Source: Nageia nagi (lineage: Eukaryota; Pinophyta). Taken from it: a stretch of 64,000 bases of DNA. Within the stretch, counting starts at the first letter, position 1, and every line of letters starts with the position of its first letter. The notes beneath the pieces were generated by a model. It searched no databases, was not told the origin of the DNA, and was given only the letters and a program-made list of their open reading frames with translations. The DNA lies in assembly GCA_050084985.1 (NCBI GenBank), contig JBITNC010000001.1, forward strand, positions 2,728,001 to 2,792,000, written 5' to 3'. Below, piece after piece: positions 44,684-56,140 of the stretch. The position numbers were made by a program, and so were the translations under genes.

Positions 44684-45992
44684 GTTAATAAGATTCTTGA
44701 GTGAACATTAACAAAAATTGTATCATTTAGTTGGTCAAACTGGGAAGAAAAATTACCATTCGTACTCTAAGCATATAGAACAAATTATAAATGATTAAAT
44801 AAGAAAATATAATTTGAATTACTTTATGGACTTGATGAAATTGTTCCTATGGAATTCCAAGTTTCATCATTAAAAATCACCCTAGTAACACAACTTGATG
44901 AACATTGATCACTACAAGAATGATTTTTAACTCTTGACCAATTGGAAGAAAATCGATGAATATCATTATACAACTAAGTTTAAGAAAAAAATCAATGAAA
45001 AACATGAAATTATAGACACATTAAAAATAAAAAATTCAAAATCAATGACCAAGTTCTTTTATATGATAGCTTACATTTTCCACAATATTAAAGGTGAAGG
45101 AACTGTACAACTATGGATGTTAGATAAATAAATTTGACCAAGTTTTGTAAATGACCATAGACTAAAATGATACACTCCTAAGTAGAATGTAGTGTGTAAC
45201 ATAATGAAATATAGAAATAACTTAAAAATGCATTTGTATTATAGTAGTATAGATTACTTACATTAGATTTAAGAGATAATAAAAAAATTTATAGCTTTTT
45301 ATTTTCTTTTTATAGTTTAATAATACAAAACATATCTCACCTAAAACCTTATTAAGTTGGGGAGTACATAAAGAACAATAAAAATCATAGAACTAATATC
45401 AAAATTGGCCAAAAATAATAATCAGCACATCTGCAAAATAAAAATGATGCAATGATATGAATTATAGCCAAATAAAAATTGATGGATAACCACCTTCGCT
45501 AAACATCCCACCATTGTTGCTCACTACAAGGATGATGGAAACTAAATGGAAGCTCCCAAATGGTGTTGTAATTCACCCTTACCATAGAGCTAATAATGTA
45601 ATCATAGCTCTTCATAACTTTGCCTACCCTCAAGCCTATCGTTGATGCTCCACCAACAACCATAATATCTACCTAATTTTACATCTAAAATTACACCACC
45701 TTTGAGCAATTGGTCCATTATTGCCTACATCTACATCAGTATCATCATGATAAAATAGACTAAGAAAATAATCAACAAAAATATAAAGCAATAGAAAATT
45801 AAATCCCATAACATGAATTTATAGTGAATTCCAACTAAAAATATTAATCCATGAAATATTAAATGTATTAATTAAAATTATCCTCCCTTACCTTTGCATG
45901 TAATAATTAAATCACAAAAGTAAGCAAAATATTTATATTGCATTGGAATTCTATAAAAGTATTACATGGCATTTGAATCTCACCTCAAGAAT
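44684..45992 (+). repeat. Duplicated segment, copy B (~1.31 kb)
   Basis: Starts GTTAATAAGATTCTTGAG directly after copy A. The first ~690 bp match copy A, and the whole matches copy C. A PPT-like TTAAGTTGGGGAGT occurs in each copy (about 44650, 45354 and 46666). Confidence 0.9.
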
Positions 45993-47299
45993 GGTCAATA
46001 AGATTCTCGAGTGAACATTAACAAAAATTGTATCATTTAGTTGGTCAAACTAGGAAGAAAAATTACCATTCATACTCTAAGCATATAGAAAAAATTATAA
46101 ATGATTAAATAAGAAAATATAATTTGAATTACTTTATGGAATTGAAGAAATGGTCCCTATGGAATTCCAAGTTTCATCATTAAAAATCACCCTAGTAACA
46201 CAACTTGATGAACATTGATCACTACAAGAATGATTTTTAACTCTTGACCATTTGGAAGAAAATTGATGAATAGCATTATACAACTAAGTTTAAGAAAAAA
46301 ATCAATGAAAAACATGAAATGATAGACACATTAAAAATAAAAAAATTCAAAATCAATGACCAAGTCCTTTTATATGATAGCTTACATTTTCTACAATATT
46401 AAAGGTGAAGGAATGTACAACTGTGGATGTTAGACAAATAAATTGGACCAAGTTTTGTAAATGACCATAGACTAAAATGATACACTCCTCAGTAGAATGT
46501 AGGTGTCACATAATGAAATATAGAAATAACTTAAAAATGCATTTGTATTATAGTAGTATAGATTATTTACATTAGATTTTAGAGATAATAAAAAATTTTC
46601 TAGCTTTCTATTTTCTTTTTACAATTTAATAATACAAAACATATCTCACCTAAAACCTTATTAAGTTGGGGAGTACATAAACAACAAGAAAAATCATATA
46701 AGTAATATCAAAATTGGCCAAAAATAATAATCTACACATCTACAAAATAAAAATGATGCAATGATATGAACTATAGCCAAATAAAAATTGATGGATAACC
46801 ACCTTTGTTAAATATTCCACCATTGTTGCTCACTACAAGGATGATGGAAACTAGATGGAAGCTCCCAAATGGTGTTGTAATTCACCCCTACCATAGAGCT
46901 AATAATGCAATCATAGCTCTTAATAACTTTGCCTACCCTCAAGCCTATTGATGATGCTCCACCAACAACCATAATATCTACTCTAATTTTGCATTTAAAA
47001 TTACACCACCTTTGACCAATTGGTCCATTGTTGCCTACATCTCCATCAGTATCATCACAATAAAATAGACTGAGAAAACAATCAACAAAAATATAAAGCA
47101 ATAGAAAATTAAATCCCATAACATGAATTTATAGTGAATTCCAACTAAAAATATTAATCCATGAAATATTAAATGTATTAATTAAAATTATCCTCCCTTA
47201 CCTTTGCATGCAATAATTAAATCAAAAAAGTAAGCAAAATATTTATATTGCATTGGAATTCTATAAAAGTATTACATGGCATTTGAACCTCACCTCGAG
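45993..47299 (+). repeat. Duplicated segment, copy C (~1.31 kb)
   Basis: Period to copy B is 1,309 bp and similarity is high over the full length. A 103-codon minus-strand open frame (47119-46808; VDIMVVGGASSIGLRVGKV) is open here, but its counterpart in copy B is interrupted. I do not recognise it. Confidence 0.9.
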
Positions 47300-47339
47300 A
47301 AACTAGCCAACATGAGTTTACAATGACCTAGATGGCCAA

Positions 47340-48240
47340 ATAATAAACTTCTCTACATGGGTCAAGGAAGTGTAGAATATGATCCAAGGTACACAAGGAT
47401 ACCTAAGGGCCATCACCAATTTAAAAATATTCAACAATTCATTGTACTAGTGGTGATCAACAAAGAGATACTGTTACAATGTAATAAGTTGAATTCATCA
47501 CACTTGGAGGCCATGTTTCTATATATGATTGACTATAGTATATACTAGAATATCATTCAATACCTTAAGAAGTGAAATGTAGTGAAGGAGTTAGAATTCA
47601 ATCAAAAATCTAAGGTATGATCAAGTTTTTTTGAAATGATGCCATCATTCTTGGAGAGTATGATAAAGAAAAAGGAACCAAAGTCAAAAATTGAATCCAT
47701 AGAGGATGAAATATTCTAACACCAATGGAAAAGGTAACATAACAATGAAGGGCCTAGTAATAGAGTACTAACAATTATAGAGGATCACTAAATGAAACTT
47801 CCCTAAAGGGCATCTAGGGAGATCTCTAATAACCGAGTATCGATCCACACCATCATCGAGGAGTGAGTATATTATCACCTAACATCTAACTAGGAGACTC
47901 AATACACACAATGCAAATAATACAAGTAATCTCTAATTCCTTAGCTCCTATGCTTATTCTAGTTTCTACTTCTATGTCTATTCTTGTTACTATTTCCACT
48001 ACCCATTGATTTCAATACCAATACCTATCACTACTTCCCATACATTATCTATACCTCAAGACCATAATATGATAGATACCACCATCTTTATCACTAAACC
48101 GATAGAGCAACCTACTGGTTCCCAACAATCATTGTCTAATAATTTTATTAAAATAGGAACAATTAGCCATCCATGGACCAACCCATGCCTAGAATCATAC
48201 CATACATTCATTTTCTAGTTCATAAAACCACTCAATTTAC
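47340..48240 (+). pseudogene. ORF3-like remnant, N-terminal and Ser/Thr/Pro/Ile-rich part, second-type element
   Basis: Coding-like reading GQGSVEYDPRYTRIPKGHHQF and VVINKEILLQCNKLNSSHLE at 47357-47548, a charged part to about 47780, then a low-complexity Ile/Ser/Thr/Pro-rich stretch (about 47930-48220). The layout, a globular part followed by a low-complexity linker and a coiled coil, echoes ORF3 of the Tat-like element, but I cannot align the sequences directly. Confidence 0.4.
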
Positions 48241-48990
48241 CAGTACCATATGCTCATATTACTAGAAATTGATGACATTGTATGATTGATACAGGCCACA
48301 TCATAGTCCTCAACCACTACTTGATTAGCAAGGCTATGAATAAGAATATTGAGGCATTCCATCAAACTTGAGAGTTTCAACATTAAGAGCTTTTAAGGAT
48401 GATTCAAGCAATTGTGATGGAATTGAAGGATTCCATAAACCAAGATCTCTTGTAGCTTCTCCAACAAATCTAACTAAGAACAAATCATTCACACAAAATG
48501 TATAGTGGTTCCTCCAACTCTTGGGAGTACATCCACTTTGAACCATCCTTTCTATTACTTCTCATAAGATAACTCTCCTACAAATTCTCAAGAATTATTC
48601 TACAAAGCTCTTACAAGAGCATTCTAACACCTTTATAAGATAATCATTACCATTCTTTTACAAGTACATAATGAGAGGGGGTATTTCTCTATTTATGAGA
48701 TGAAACCCACTCTTTAACCTTCCTTTTACCCAAGGGTAATGTTAAATGTTTTTTCTTATTTATTTCCTTAATGCTTTAAGGTATCTAAAGATACTTTAAG
48801 TATTAAGTGAATTTACATTAAAGAGAAATATTACACAATATTACATTATAAGTTCCAATAGCCTTTCCATCAACTCCAACAACATGATCACTTCCCTTCC
48901 ATCCCATTGACTAGACTAATTGAGAAATTGGTACAATTGGTTACTATCATCATCACCAAAATCATCTAGCCTATTGACACCACCGAACTC
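48241..48990. other. Unassigned segment interrupting the ORF3-like remnant
   Basis: Contains a 70-codon minus-strand open frame (48546-48334; SWRNHYTFCVNDLFLVRFVG and DLGLWNPSIPSQLLE) and richer base composition than its surroundings, then a T/A-rich stretch to about 48860. It could be a small insertion. No terminal repeats or family were recognised. Confidence 0.3.
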
Positions 48991-49749
48991 ATCACCATAC
49001 TCTACCAACACTTCCATCAATTTCCACCTTGATCATACCTTTGAGGAGCACCTAAAGGCCATTATTTCTCACATACAATAGGAGATCAATCAGATAAAAT
49101 AATTCTACTAGTAGGATATGAAGAAAATAATAGACACCTACAAGGTTGAGGTCCATCAATATAAAGAATAAATTGACCATTTGAAGGAAGCATAATAGCT
49201 TGGGAGTATGATAGTAACTTCCAATCTACCTCAAGTCAATACTGAAGCTACAATGGATAACTTTTAGGTGTAAAAAGAGAAGGAATTATACACTCTTCAA
49301 TAGTAGTGGGCTAAGGATACCAAAGAGTTGTGCATCGAGAAAGAAATGACCAAAAAAACTTCTCCAACTAGAAAAATAGGATAAAGCAAGGTTGATCAAT
49401 TGAAATGTACAACTCTAGGAAAGAGTATATTAACTCACAAAAGATTTGGAACAACTTTATACCATGAAGTGCAAAATCAATCATCTTATAAAGGAGGTTA
49501 GAAGGGTAGTGCTTGCTCAAACCAAGTTAGAAAAACTCTATTAAATGAAAGAAAAAGATTTTAAGCAAAATAAGGGGGAATTGGTCAAAATTATAAAGGA
49601 CATAAAAGGAGATATTTAGAGTTATAATTTCATTTATGCATATAGCTAGCACATCATAGATCAACACAAATAGCTCAACATATCAAATATCAATGCTCAA
49701 ATGATCAAGTTCCAAAAATAGGTGAGAGAAATTCAAAAGCACTTCCTAA
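48991..49749 (+). pseudogene. Coiled-coil part of the ORF3-like remnant (5' side of the copia insertion)
   Basis: Plus-strand reading rich in Glu, Lys, Gln and Leu with heptad-like spacing (DMKKIIDTYKVEVHQYKE; KEKELYTLQ; AKDTKELCIEKE). It is broken by TAG and TAA stops at Gln-compatible places. It ends at 49749, where the copia LTR begins, and a similar Glu/Gln/Lys-rich reading resumes at 56141. Confidence 0.5.
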
Positions 49750-50273
49750 TGAAGTTTTAATCACTTTATCATAAATAAACAAAACTCTTATAGTATCATT
49801 AAATATTCACAATTGCATTACATAATTCAAAAATTGACATAGATCTAGAAAACAAAGTGGAATTCTTACCATGATATTTCATCAAATAGTTTGATTTACA
49901 AGTGCAAGGTGTAATTTAAAAGTTACACCAAAATGATTCCATAATCAACCCAAATACAAGTTTGAAACACTAATTTATACATCCTAATGCTAACTAATTT
50001 AAAAATAGTAATCAAAATGAACTAGAAAATGCAAGAAGTTAAACTACTTGGTAGTTCGCCAAAAAATTTCCCAAAAATTGATAGGTTGAAATACGATCGC
50101 ATTTCAGCCTAAATGTATTGGATGGGCTTGTTTCTTTAAAATGCAAGGATGTTTACAAATACCATCACATTTTATCTTCTCCAAACATGGTGGGGGGTTG
50201 CATTTTGTCAGTAAATGTTATTTTTGACTTTTAGAGCTTGAATTTTGGATCTTAACAAGATCTATTTGCAATA
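49750..50273 (-). repeat. 3' LTR of the copia element
   Basis: On the plus strand it starts TGAAGTTTTAATCA and ends ATCTATTTGCAATA. It is paired with 55601-56140, from which it differs by indels and many transitions. The minus-strand terminus TATTGCAA is one transition from the TGTTGCAA of the other LTR. Confidence 0.92.
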
Positions 50274-50290
50274 TACTCCCTTGATGGTGA
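50274..50290 (-). other. Polypurine tract of the copia element
   Basis: The minus strand reads ATCAAGGGAGTA immediately before the 3' LTR, the usual place for plus-strand priming. Confidence 0.7.
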
Positions 50291-50484
50291 GTGGGCTAAT
50301 AATCAAGTCTCTCAACATTAAAAACTTTTTGTATTGTAATACCTAAGTTTGATTAGATTCATATCCACCATGTCTCAAATAAATTGGTACTTGATATCAA
50401 AGTATTTTGAATATGCATGGTGGACTGGATTTTATGCCAACTTAATGGCACTTTGTTTGTCATAAAAAGAGTTGTAAATTATTC

Positions 50485-50886
50485 CTACTTCTCACCTATC
50501 TCATCAAGAACTTTTTGAATCCACAAGGCTTGTGCACTAGCTAAAGTTAATGTCATATAATTAGCCACTATAAAAGATAAAGTTATTGTAGCTTGCTTCT
50601 TAGAACTCCAAGTAATCAAACATTTACTAAGTGAGAAGCAATTACCACTAGTGGAATTATAGTCATAAAGATTAATCCCCCAATCATTGTCACTAAAACC
50701 AACCAGTTTCACATTATTAGTAGAGAAGTAATGTATGCCAAAATTGATTATACCATGTACATACCTCAGGATTCTCTTGGATGCTTTCAAGTGTAAGCAA
50801 GAAGGATCATCCATGTACCTAGAACAAAGAGATACACCATAACATATATTCAATCTTGTGTTATAAAGGAATACTAAACTCCCCAC
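50485..50886 (-). pseudogene. Copia RNase H
   Basis: 133-codon open frame: MGSLVFLYNTRLNICYGVSL, SRYMDDPSCLHLKASKRILR, VKLVGFSDNDWG (catalytic Asp kept), then SSKKQATITLSFIVANYMTL. The usual ST-EAEY box has lost its Glu residues (FIVANY). It follows RT in the minus-strand order. Confidence 0.9.
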
Positions 50887-51900
50887 AATGCTTGTATACT
50901 CTATTTTATTTACTTATTAAACCCCATCATCTAAACATAAAATCTCTCCATGTGCAATTGGAGTAGCTACTAGTTTGTATTCACTCATGCTAAAAAAATT
51001 TAACATCTCTCTAGCATATTTAGCTTGGAAAAGAAATATCTCATCATGTGTTTGATGTACTTCCATGCCCAAGAAGTAACTCATCAAACTAAGATCAATC
51101 ATATCAAATTCTTTTTTCATATCAACTTTAAAAGAATCACAAAATGAAGAACTACTTTCCATGAATAACAAATCATCTACATACAAGCAAACAAGTAGAA
51201 TTTCAATACCTTACTTCTTGTAGTACAAAGTGTGCTCACTCTTACTCTTTGAAAACCACACTTGAGAAAGTAGTCATTAATTTTTGTGTACTAAGCTCTT
51301 GGAGCTTAGTTCAACTCATATAATTCCTTTTTCAATCTATAAACCTGGTCTTCTTTTCCTTGAACCTCAAAACCTTAAGGTTGTGCCACATACACTTCTT
51401 CAAGATAGAAATTAAGGAATGCACTATTTACATCTATGTGATGCACATTCTAATTCTTGTGGGAATCCAATGAAAGTACCATTTGGATTTTATTTTGCCT
51501 TGCAACTAGAGAAAATATCTCATCATAATCTATGCCATGCTTTTATGTGAAACCTTTTGCAACCAACCTTGCCTTGTACCTTTCCATCAAACCATCACTA
51601 TTCCTCTTAATCTTGTTACATCCAATGGATTTCCTAATTTTGGAAAGCACACATAACTCCCATGTTTCATTCTTGACAATGGAATAAATATCCTCATTCA
51701 TAGCCTTCATCCACACTTTGTTAGAACATGCTTGTTCAAAATAAGAAGGCTCAAAATCATCAAATTTAGTAACTTTTGAATAACTAGAAATATGAACATT
51801 GGAAGTAGAAGCCATTAAAGCATAATTTACCACATCACCTTTGGGCTCACTATTGTCTTTATCTCCAAACATTTGCAAATTTTTCAGCCTTTGCAAAGTA
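50887..51900 (-). pseudogene. Copia reverse transcriptase
   Basis: Starts at about 51896 with EQACSNKVWMKAMNEDIYSI and NETWELC, then GLMERYKARLVAKGFT. The middle part has stops but shows VNSAFLN and EVYVAQP. The open frame 51186-50917 gives the catalytic MYVDDLLF, then DLSLMSYFLGMEV and AKYAREML. Both Asp of YVDD are intact. The order integrase before RT is diagnostic of Ty1/copia. Confidence 0.9.
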
Positions 51901-52009
51901 GCATCAAGCTCCTTGTATTAACTCCTTATCAACCTTCTTGAAAACTTTTGGTCCAATATTTGAGAAGAGGGATGATCTTTCAATACTCTTTTACCTTTTA
52001 TTAACTAAT

Positions 52010-53280
52010 TTACACTTGCATTTGGTGATGAAGGTGAAGAAGAACCATGTTGTGGACTTGAAGATGCACTTTAATACCCCATTTTTGAAGAAGGATAAAA
52101 TCTAGACTAAACTTGATTATGTGAAATATGTTTGGATTGAACACTTCCTTGGTCATTTGAAGCATTCTCTTCAAATATACCATCATCAACAATAAACTTT
52201 TGGCATTTTTGATACTTCCAACTTACCCCTTCATCAAAATTGGCATCTCTAAATACCACAACTTTATGAGAAATTGGATTAAAATATATATAATATTTGT
52301 AATGTTAACTATAGCCAATAAAAATACACTTCTCACTCTTAGCATAAAGCTTTTTTTTATGCTCATCATTCACATGAACATAAGAAATACAACCAAAAAG
52401 TTTAAAATATTTCACACTTGGCTTCTTTCCTAGCTAACTCTCATAAGGAGTAATATTATCCAAACTCCTTGTATGAATCCTATTTAAAATATAAACAATA
52501 GTTTGAACAACTTCAGCCCAATAAAAATTACTCAAACCTTTTTTGTGCATCATACACCTTGCCATCTCTACCAAAATCCAATTCTTTCTTTCAACCACTC
52601 CATTTTGTTGAGGTGTGTGTGATGAAGTCAATTACCCCTTAATGCCTAAATCTCTACAAAAATTTAGGAAATCATTAGAAGGAAACTCACCACCATGATT
52701 AGTTTTTAAACACTTAATGGTATGCTCGCTTTAGTTCTCAACACTAGCTTTAAAAATCTTAGAGCACTCAAAATTCTCATCTTTGTGTTTAAGAAAGAAT
52801 ACCCAACAATATATGAAAAAATCATCAATAAAGTTGAGAAAATTTGGAGCTTTACCCATACTTTGTGTTTGCATTGGTCCACAAAGATCATTATGTACCA
52901 ATTGTTAAATATATTGAGCTATTCATGCTTCATCCTTTGGAAAATGCCCCCTTGCATGCTTTCTAAGAGAACACCCTTCACACACTTTATTAGTATCTTG
53001 GACCTTTGGAAAACCATAAATAAGTGGAGACAAAAGTTTTAAACTCTGAAAATTCACATGGCCAAACCTCAAATGCCATAAATAAGCACTATCATAAATG
53101 CTCACAAAAGCAACACCTCCCCTTGCTCTACAAACTTGATGGGAAAAAGCTTATTTTTATTCATTTTTACTATAATGACCAGCCTTCCACCTCTATTCTT
53201 ATCATATATCTTGCACATTTTATCTTCAAAAACTAATTTATAATTATTTTATAGTATTTTTCCAACACTTAAAAGATTTT
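52010..53280 (-). pseudogene. Copia integrase
   Basis: KNLLSVGKIL near 53270, then LWHLRFGHVNFQSLKLL with KVCEGCSLRKHARG (HHCC zinc site) at 53105-52923. The core follows with DLCGPM (Asp), KTNHGGEF at about 52700 (usual Asp reads Asn) and SSHTPQQNGVVERKN (Glu) in the open frame 52631-52434. The C-terminal linker toward RT (52430-51900) is degenerate, with a VFGC-like part near 52400. Confidence 0.88.
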
Positions 53281-53289
53281 TACAAACAT

Positions 53290-54285
53290 GGGGGCTATCT
53301 TAATAGAAATATCTCAAAACATGTGTGTGCACATTCTTATTAAAAAACCCCTATTTTTGAAATTTACCACCTCCTCTTTTAATTTTTTAAACTCCCCATG
53401 GTAAACCCCTACATAATAATTAATAACCCCTTTTTAAAACTTACAATTTTTCCAAAAAAATATAAATCAATTTTAACTACCACTTAGTAGTTTCACTATT
53501 TCATTAATGTATAATATTTCCTTTAATACTAGCAAAGTTGACTCAAATGCGAGCTTCAAATACGAGAAGGTTCCATCTCTACTACATCATCGATATTATC
53601 TTTACACTCTTTATATATGCTTAATGCAATACCATATAATTGTAATACCCAAAATATAAAAACCATTCATCTTGTATTCAACTTTAAAATAAGGTAAGAC
53701 AAAAACATATTCTTAGAGTTTTCACTCCACTTCACTCATGATTTTTGTATTCTTCACCACATTTGTAGTTTTGGTATTACAATCATAATTATGCTAGCCA
53801 AATTTCTTATAATAGTAATATTTTTGCTTGTATTAGTGTTCATTTAATATTTTAAGGAGAAAAATTAATAGAGACATCCTTCAACATGTCTTACATCTTC
53901 AACAAATATGATTATTCTCACTTTAAAAGAAGTAATACTTTATCATTTTTAAGATATTACTAACTAGCAAAAGAGCTTAATTCCCTATGAAAAATCATAT
54001 TTTAGATGTATCTATGCAATAATATTTTGGGAAAGTATTATCTTAATTATTTCAAAATAAAAAAATTGAAGAGTAATAAAAGAATAATATCATCATATAC
54101 CATCCAAAACCTATCCCCCTCCCCTCGATAACCCCTAGTAACCTATGGATAACCCTTTTCCCCCTAGTAAAACCCTTACCCCCTCCCTTTCTAAAATACA
54201 TATCGATATACCAATACTTCAAGTTGATATTAAAAATACCCCCTCATATCACTCACATGTTATTTACCATTTCCTACTAAGATAC
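53290..54285. mobile_element. ~970-bp unidentified insertion in the copia pol
   Basis: Protease sequence ends near 54290 and the SPHVCKNLLSVG segment begins near 53320. In copia elements these are normally separated by a few dozen residues. The intervening DNA has no copia similarity and carries unusual C-rich strips, such as CCCCTAGTAACC and CCCCCTAGTAAAACCC near 54130-54180 and CCCCATGGTAAACCCC near 53395. I could not find convincing terminal repeats or a target duplication. Confidence 0.45.
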
Positions 54286-54289
54286 CCCC

Positions 54290-54500
54290 ACTATGGTTTC
54301 AAATTAGGAGAAAAATAAATACTTTTCTTAGTAGGAACCAACATGTCCCCCTTTACAATAACCTCCAAGAGTTTTTCATCCCCAAGTTTGATGCTAGAAC
54401 TAAAGGAATGATCAAGAGATGATAGAAGCTCCTTCTTTCCCATCATGTGGTGTAAACAACCACTATCAAGAACCCAAGTTTCATCCTCTTCTTCTTATGA
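54290..54500 (-). pseudogene. Copia protease
   Basis: The minus-strand reading at about 54480-54330 gives WVLDSGCLHHMMGKKELL, the copia active site with D-S-G intact, and continues SSIKLGDEKLLEVIVKGDM. It lies directly after gag. Confidence 0.8.
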
Positions 54501-54649
54501 AAGAAGTGTTTTGGCTCCATGATTCTCCTCTTGAATAATAGAAAGAAATAAGACATCCTCTTCATAAGTTTCTTCTTCCCCATAATCTTCATAGGAATCT
54601 TCTTCCCCATAATTTGATGATCTATGATGTTGGAAGGCTCATTTTAGCC

Positions 54650-55560
54650 TATACTCTCTCTCAAAATGGCCAAATTTGTTACAATGATAGCATTGTACAT
54701 TCCTTTTGTCTCTTCATATACCTCTTAAACTATATCCCCCTCTAGTATTTGTACTTATGCTATTAGCTTGATCACCATCTGAAATATTATCTCTTCCTCT
54801 TCCAAAAGAGCCTCTTATTCCTCCTCTTTCATTTTGACCTCTACCTTGACCTCTTCCATTAGTATTTTCATTCTCTCTTGTTGATAATGCTTGTTCTTCA
54901 CTTGTACCAACATTTTACCTTCTCAAAAATCTCTTTTCTTGAGATGTGAGAGATCCAACCAATTGATCAAACTCCATAGTGGAAAGATATTTGTTTTCTT
55001 CAATCACAAGAGCCACATTGTTCCATTTTGGAAATAAAGTCCTTAAGACCTTTTTAATTACCAATGCTTTGTACAAATCATCACCAAGGGTGGCCATTTT
55101 GTTCACTATGGAATTCACCCTTACATAATAATCACCCACACTCTCATTTTCATACTATGCAACATACTCAATATCTCTTCTTTCAAGTCTTTCCTTGCAT
55201 TAATAGTGGTTCTATGGGATAAAATTCTTATAAAATACTTTTATCAAGAGCATCTTGGATATGTGACAAAGCCAAAAAATTCTTCTTCTTCTTGTCATTG
55301 GTTTCCTTCTTTGTATCTCCACTTAAGACACTCCAATCATTTGGCTCTTTGTATCTATATTCAATAATGCCCAAAAAGTCTTTACCTTTTGAGAGAGTCA
55401 TCATCCAGATGCTATAATATTCATAATCTAATCCATCAAATTCCAAAATTGGTATTGATTTTAATTTATTTTCTATTATATCAAGTCTTTGACATAACTT
55501 GGATCTTCAAAAGAAATTCTTTCCAAACCTTTTTACAAAATACCCATAGTTTTTAAACCC
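54650..55560 (-). pseudogene. Copia gag
   Basis: Open frames 55446-55228 (MEFDGLDYEYYSIWMMTLSK; YKEPNDW) and 55139-54915 (YYVRVNSIVNKMATLGDDLY; LRTLFPKWNNVALVIEE; FDQLVGSLTSQEKR) make a UBN2-type gag. A zinc knuckle CYHCNKFGHFEREY, with the last Cys read as Tyr, is at about 54690-54730. An acidic tail (about 54480-54610) precedes protease. Confidence 0.88.
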
Positions 55561-55585
55561 AACAAATATCAATTTTGATCTACTT

Positions 55586-55597
55586 GCTCTGATACCA
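55586..55597 (-). other. Copia primer-binding site (initiator tRNA-Met)
   Basis: The minus strand reads TGGTATCAGAGC, the classical plant initiator-Met PBS, three bases inside the 5' LTR end. Confidence 0.95.
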
Positions 55598-55600
55598 AAA

Positions 55601-56140
55601 TGAAGTTTTAATCATATTATCATAAATAAAAACTCTTATAGTATCATTAAACATTCACACAACATTCATAATTGCATTAAACAATTCAAAAATTAACATA
55701 GATCTAGAAAACAAAATGGAATTCTTACTATGATATTTCATCAAATAGTTTACTTTATAAGTGCAAGGTGTAATTTATAAGTTACACCAAAATTATTCCA
55801 CAATACAACCCAAATACAAGTTTGAAAAAGTAATTTATACATATCGATGCTAACCAACAGAAAAATAGTAATCAAAAGGAGCTAGAAAATGCAAGAAAAA
55901 GAAGTTAAACTACTTGGTAGTTCACCAAAACATTGCCCAAAAATTGACAAGCTGAAATGTGATTGTATTTCAGCCTAAATGCATTGGATGGATTCATTTC
56001 TTCAAAATATTGGGGCATTTCCAAAATATGGTCATGTTTTATCTTCTCCAAACATAATGGGGGGCTATGTTTTATCAGTAAGTATGATTTTTGACTTTTG
56101 GAGCTTAAATTTTGGATCATGACAAGATCTTTTTGCAACA
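55601..56140 (-). repeat. 5' LTR of the copia element
   Basis: 540 bp, minus strand TGTTGCAAAAAGATC...AAAACTTCA. It is paired with 49750-50273 and lies next to the PBS. Confidence 0.92.

Larger units (their letters stand above)
49750..56140 (-). mobile_element. Complete but dead Ty1/copia element
   Basis: 6,391 bp on the minus strand, with LTRs at 55601-56140 (5') and 49750-50273 (3'), PBS at 55586-55597 and a purine tract directly before the 3' LTR. Minus-strand order is gag, protease, integrase, RT, RNase H, the copia order. The flanks CCTAA and ACCAA do not form a clean target duplication, perhaps through mutation. A ~970-bp segment interrupts pol between protease and integrase. Stops and frameshifts are everywhere. 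It is inserted in the coiled-coil ORF of the second-type Ty3/gypsy element and is therefore younger than it. Confidence 0.92.

Noticed and set aside
46808-47119. 103-codon minus-strand frame in duplicated copy C as a gene
   Set aside because: The equivalent frame in copy B is interrupted, and no family is recognised.
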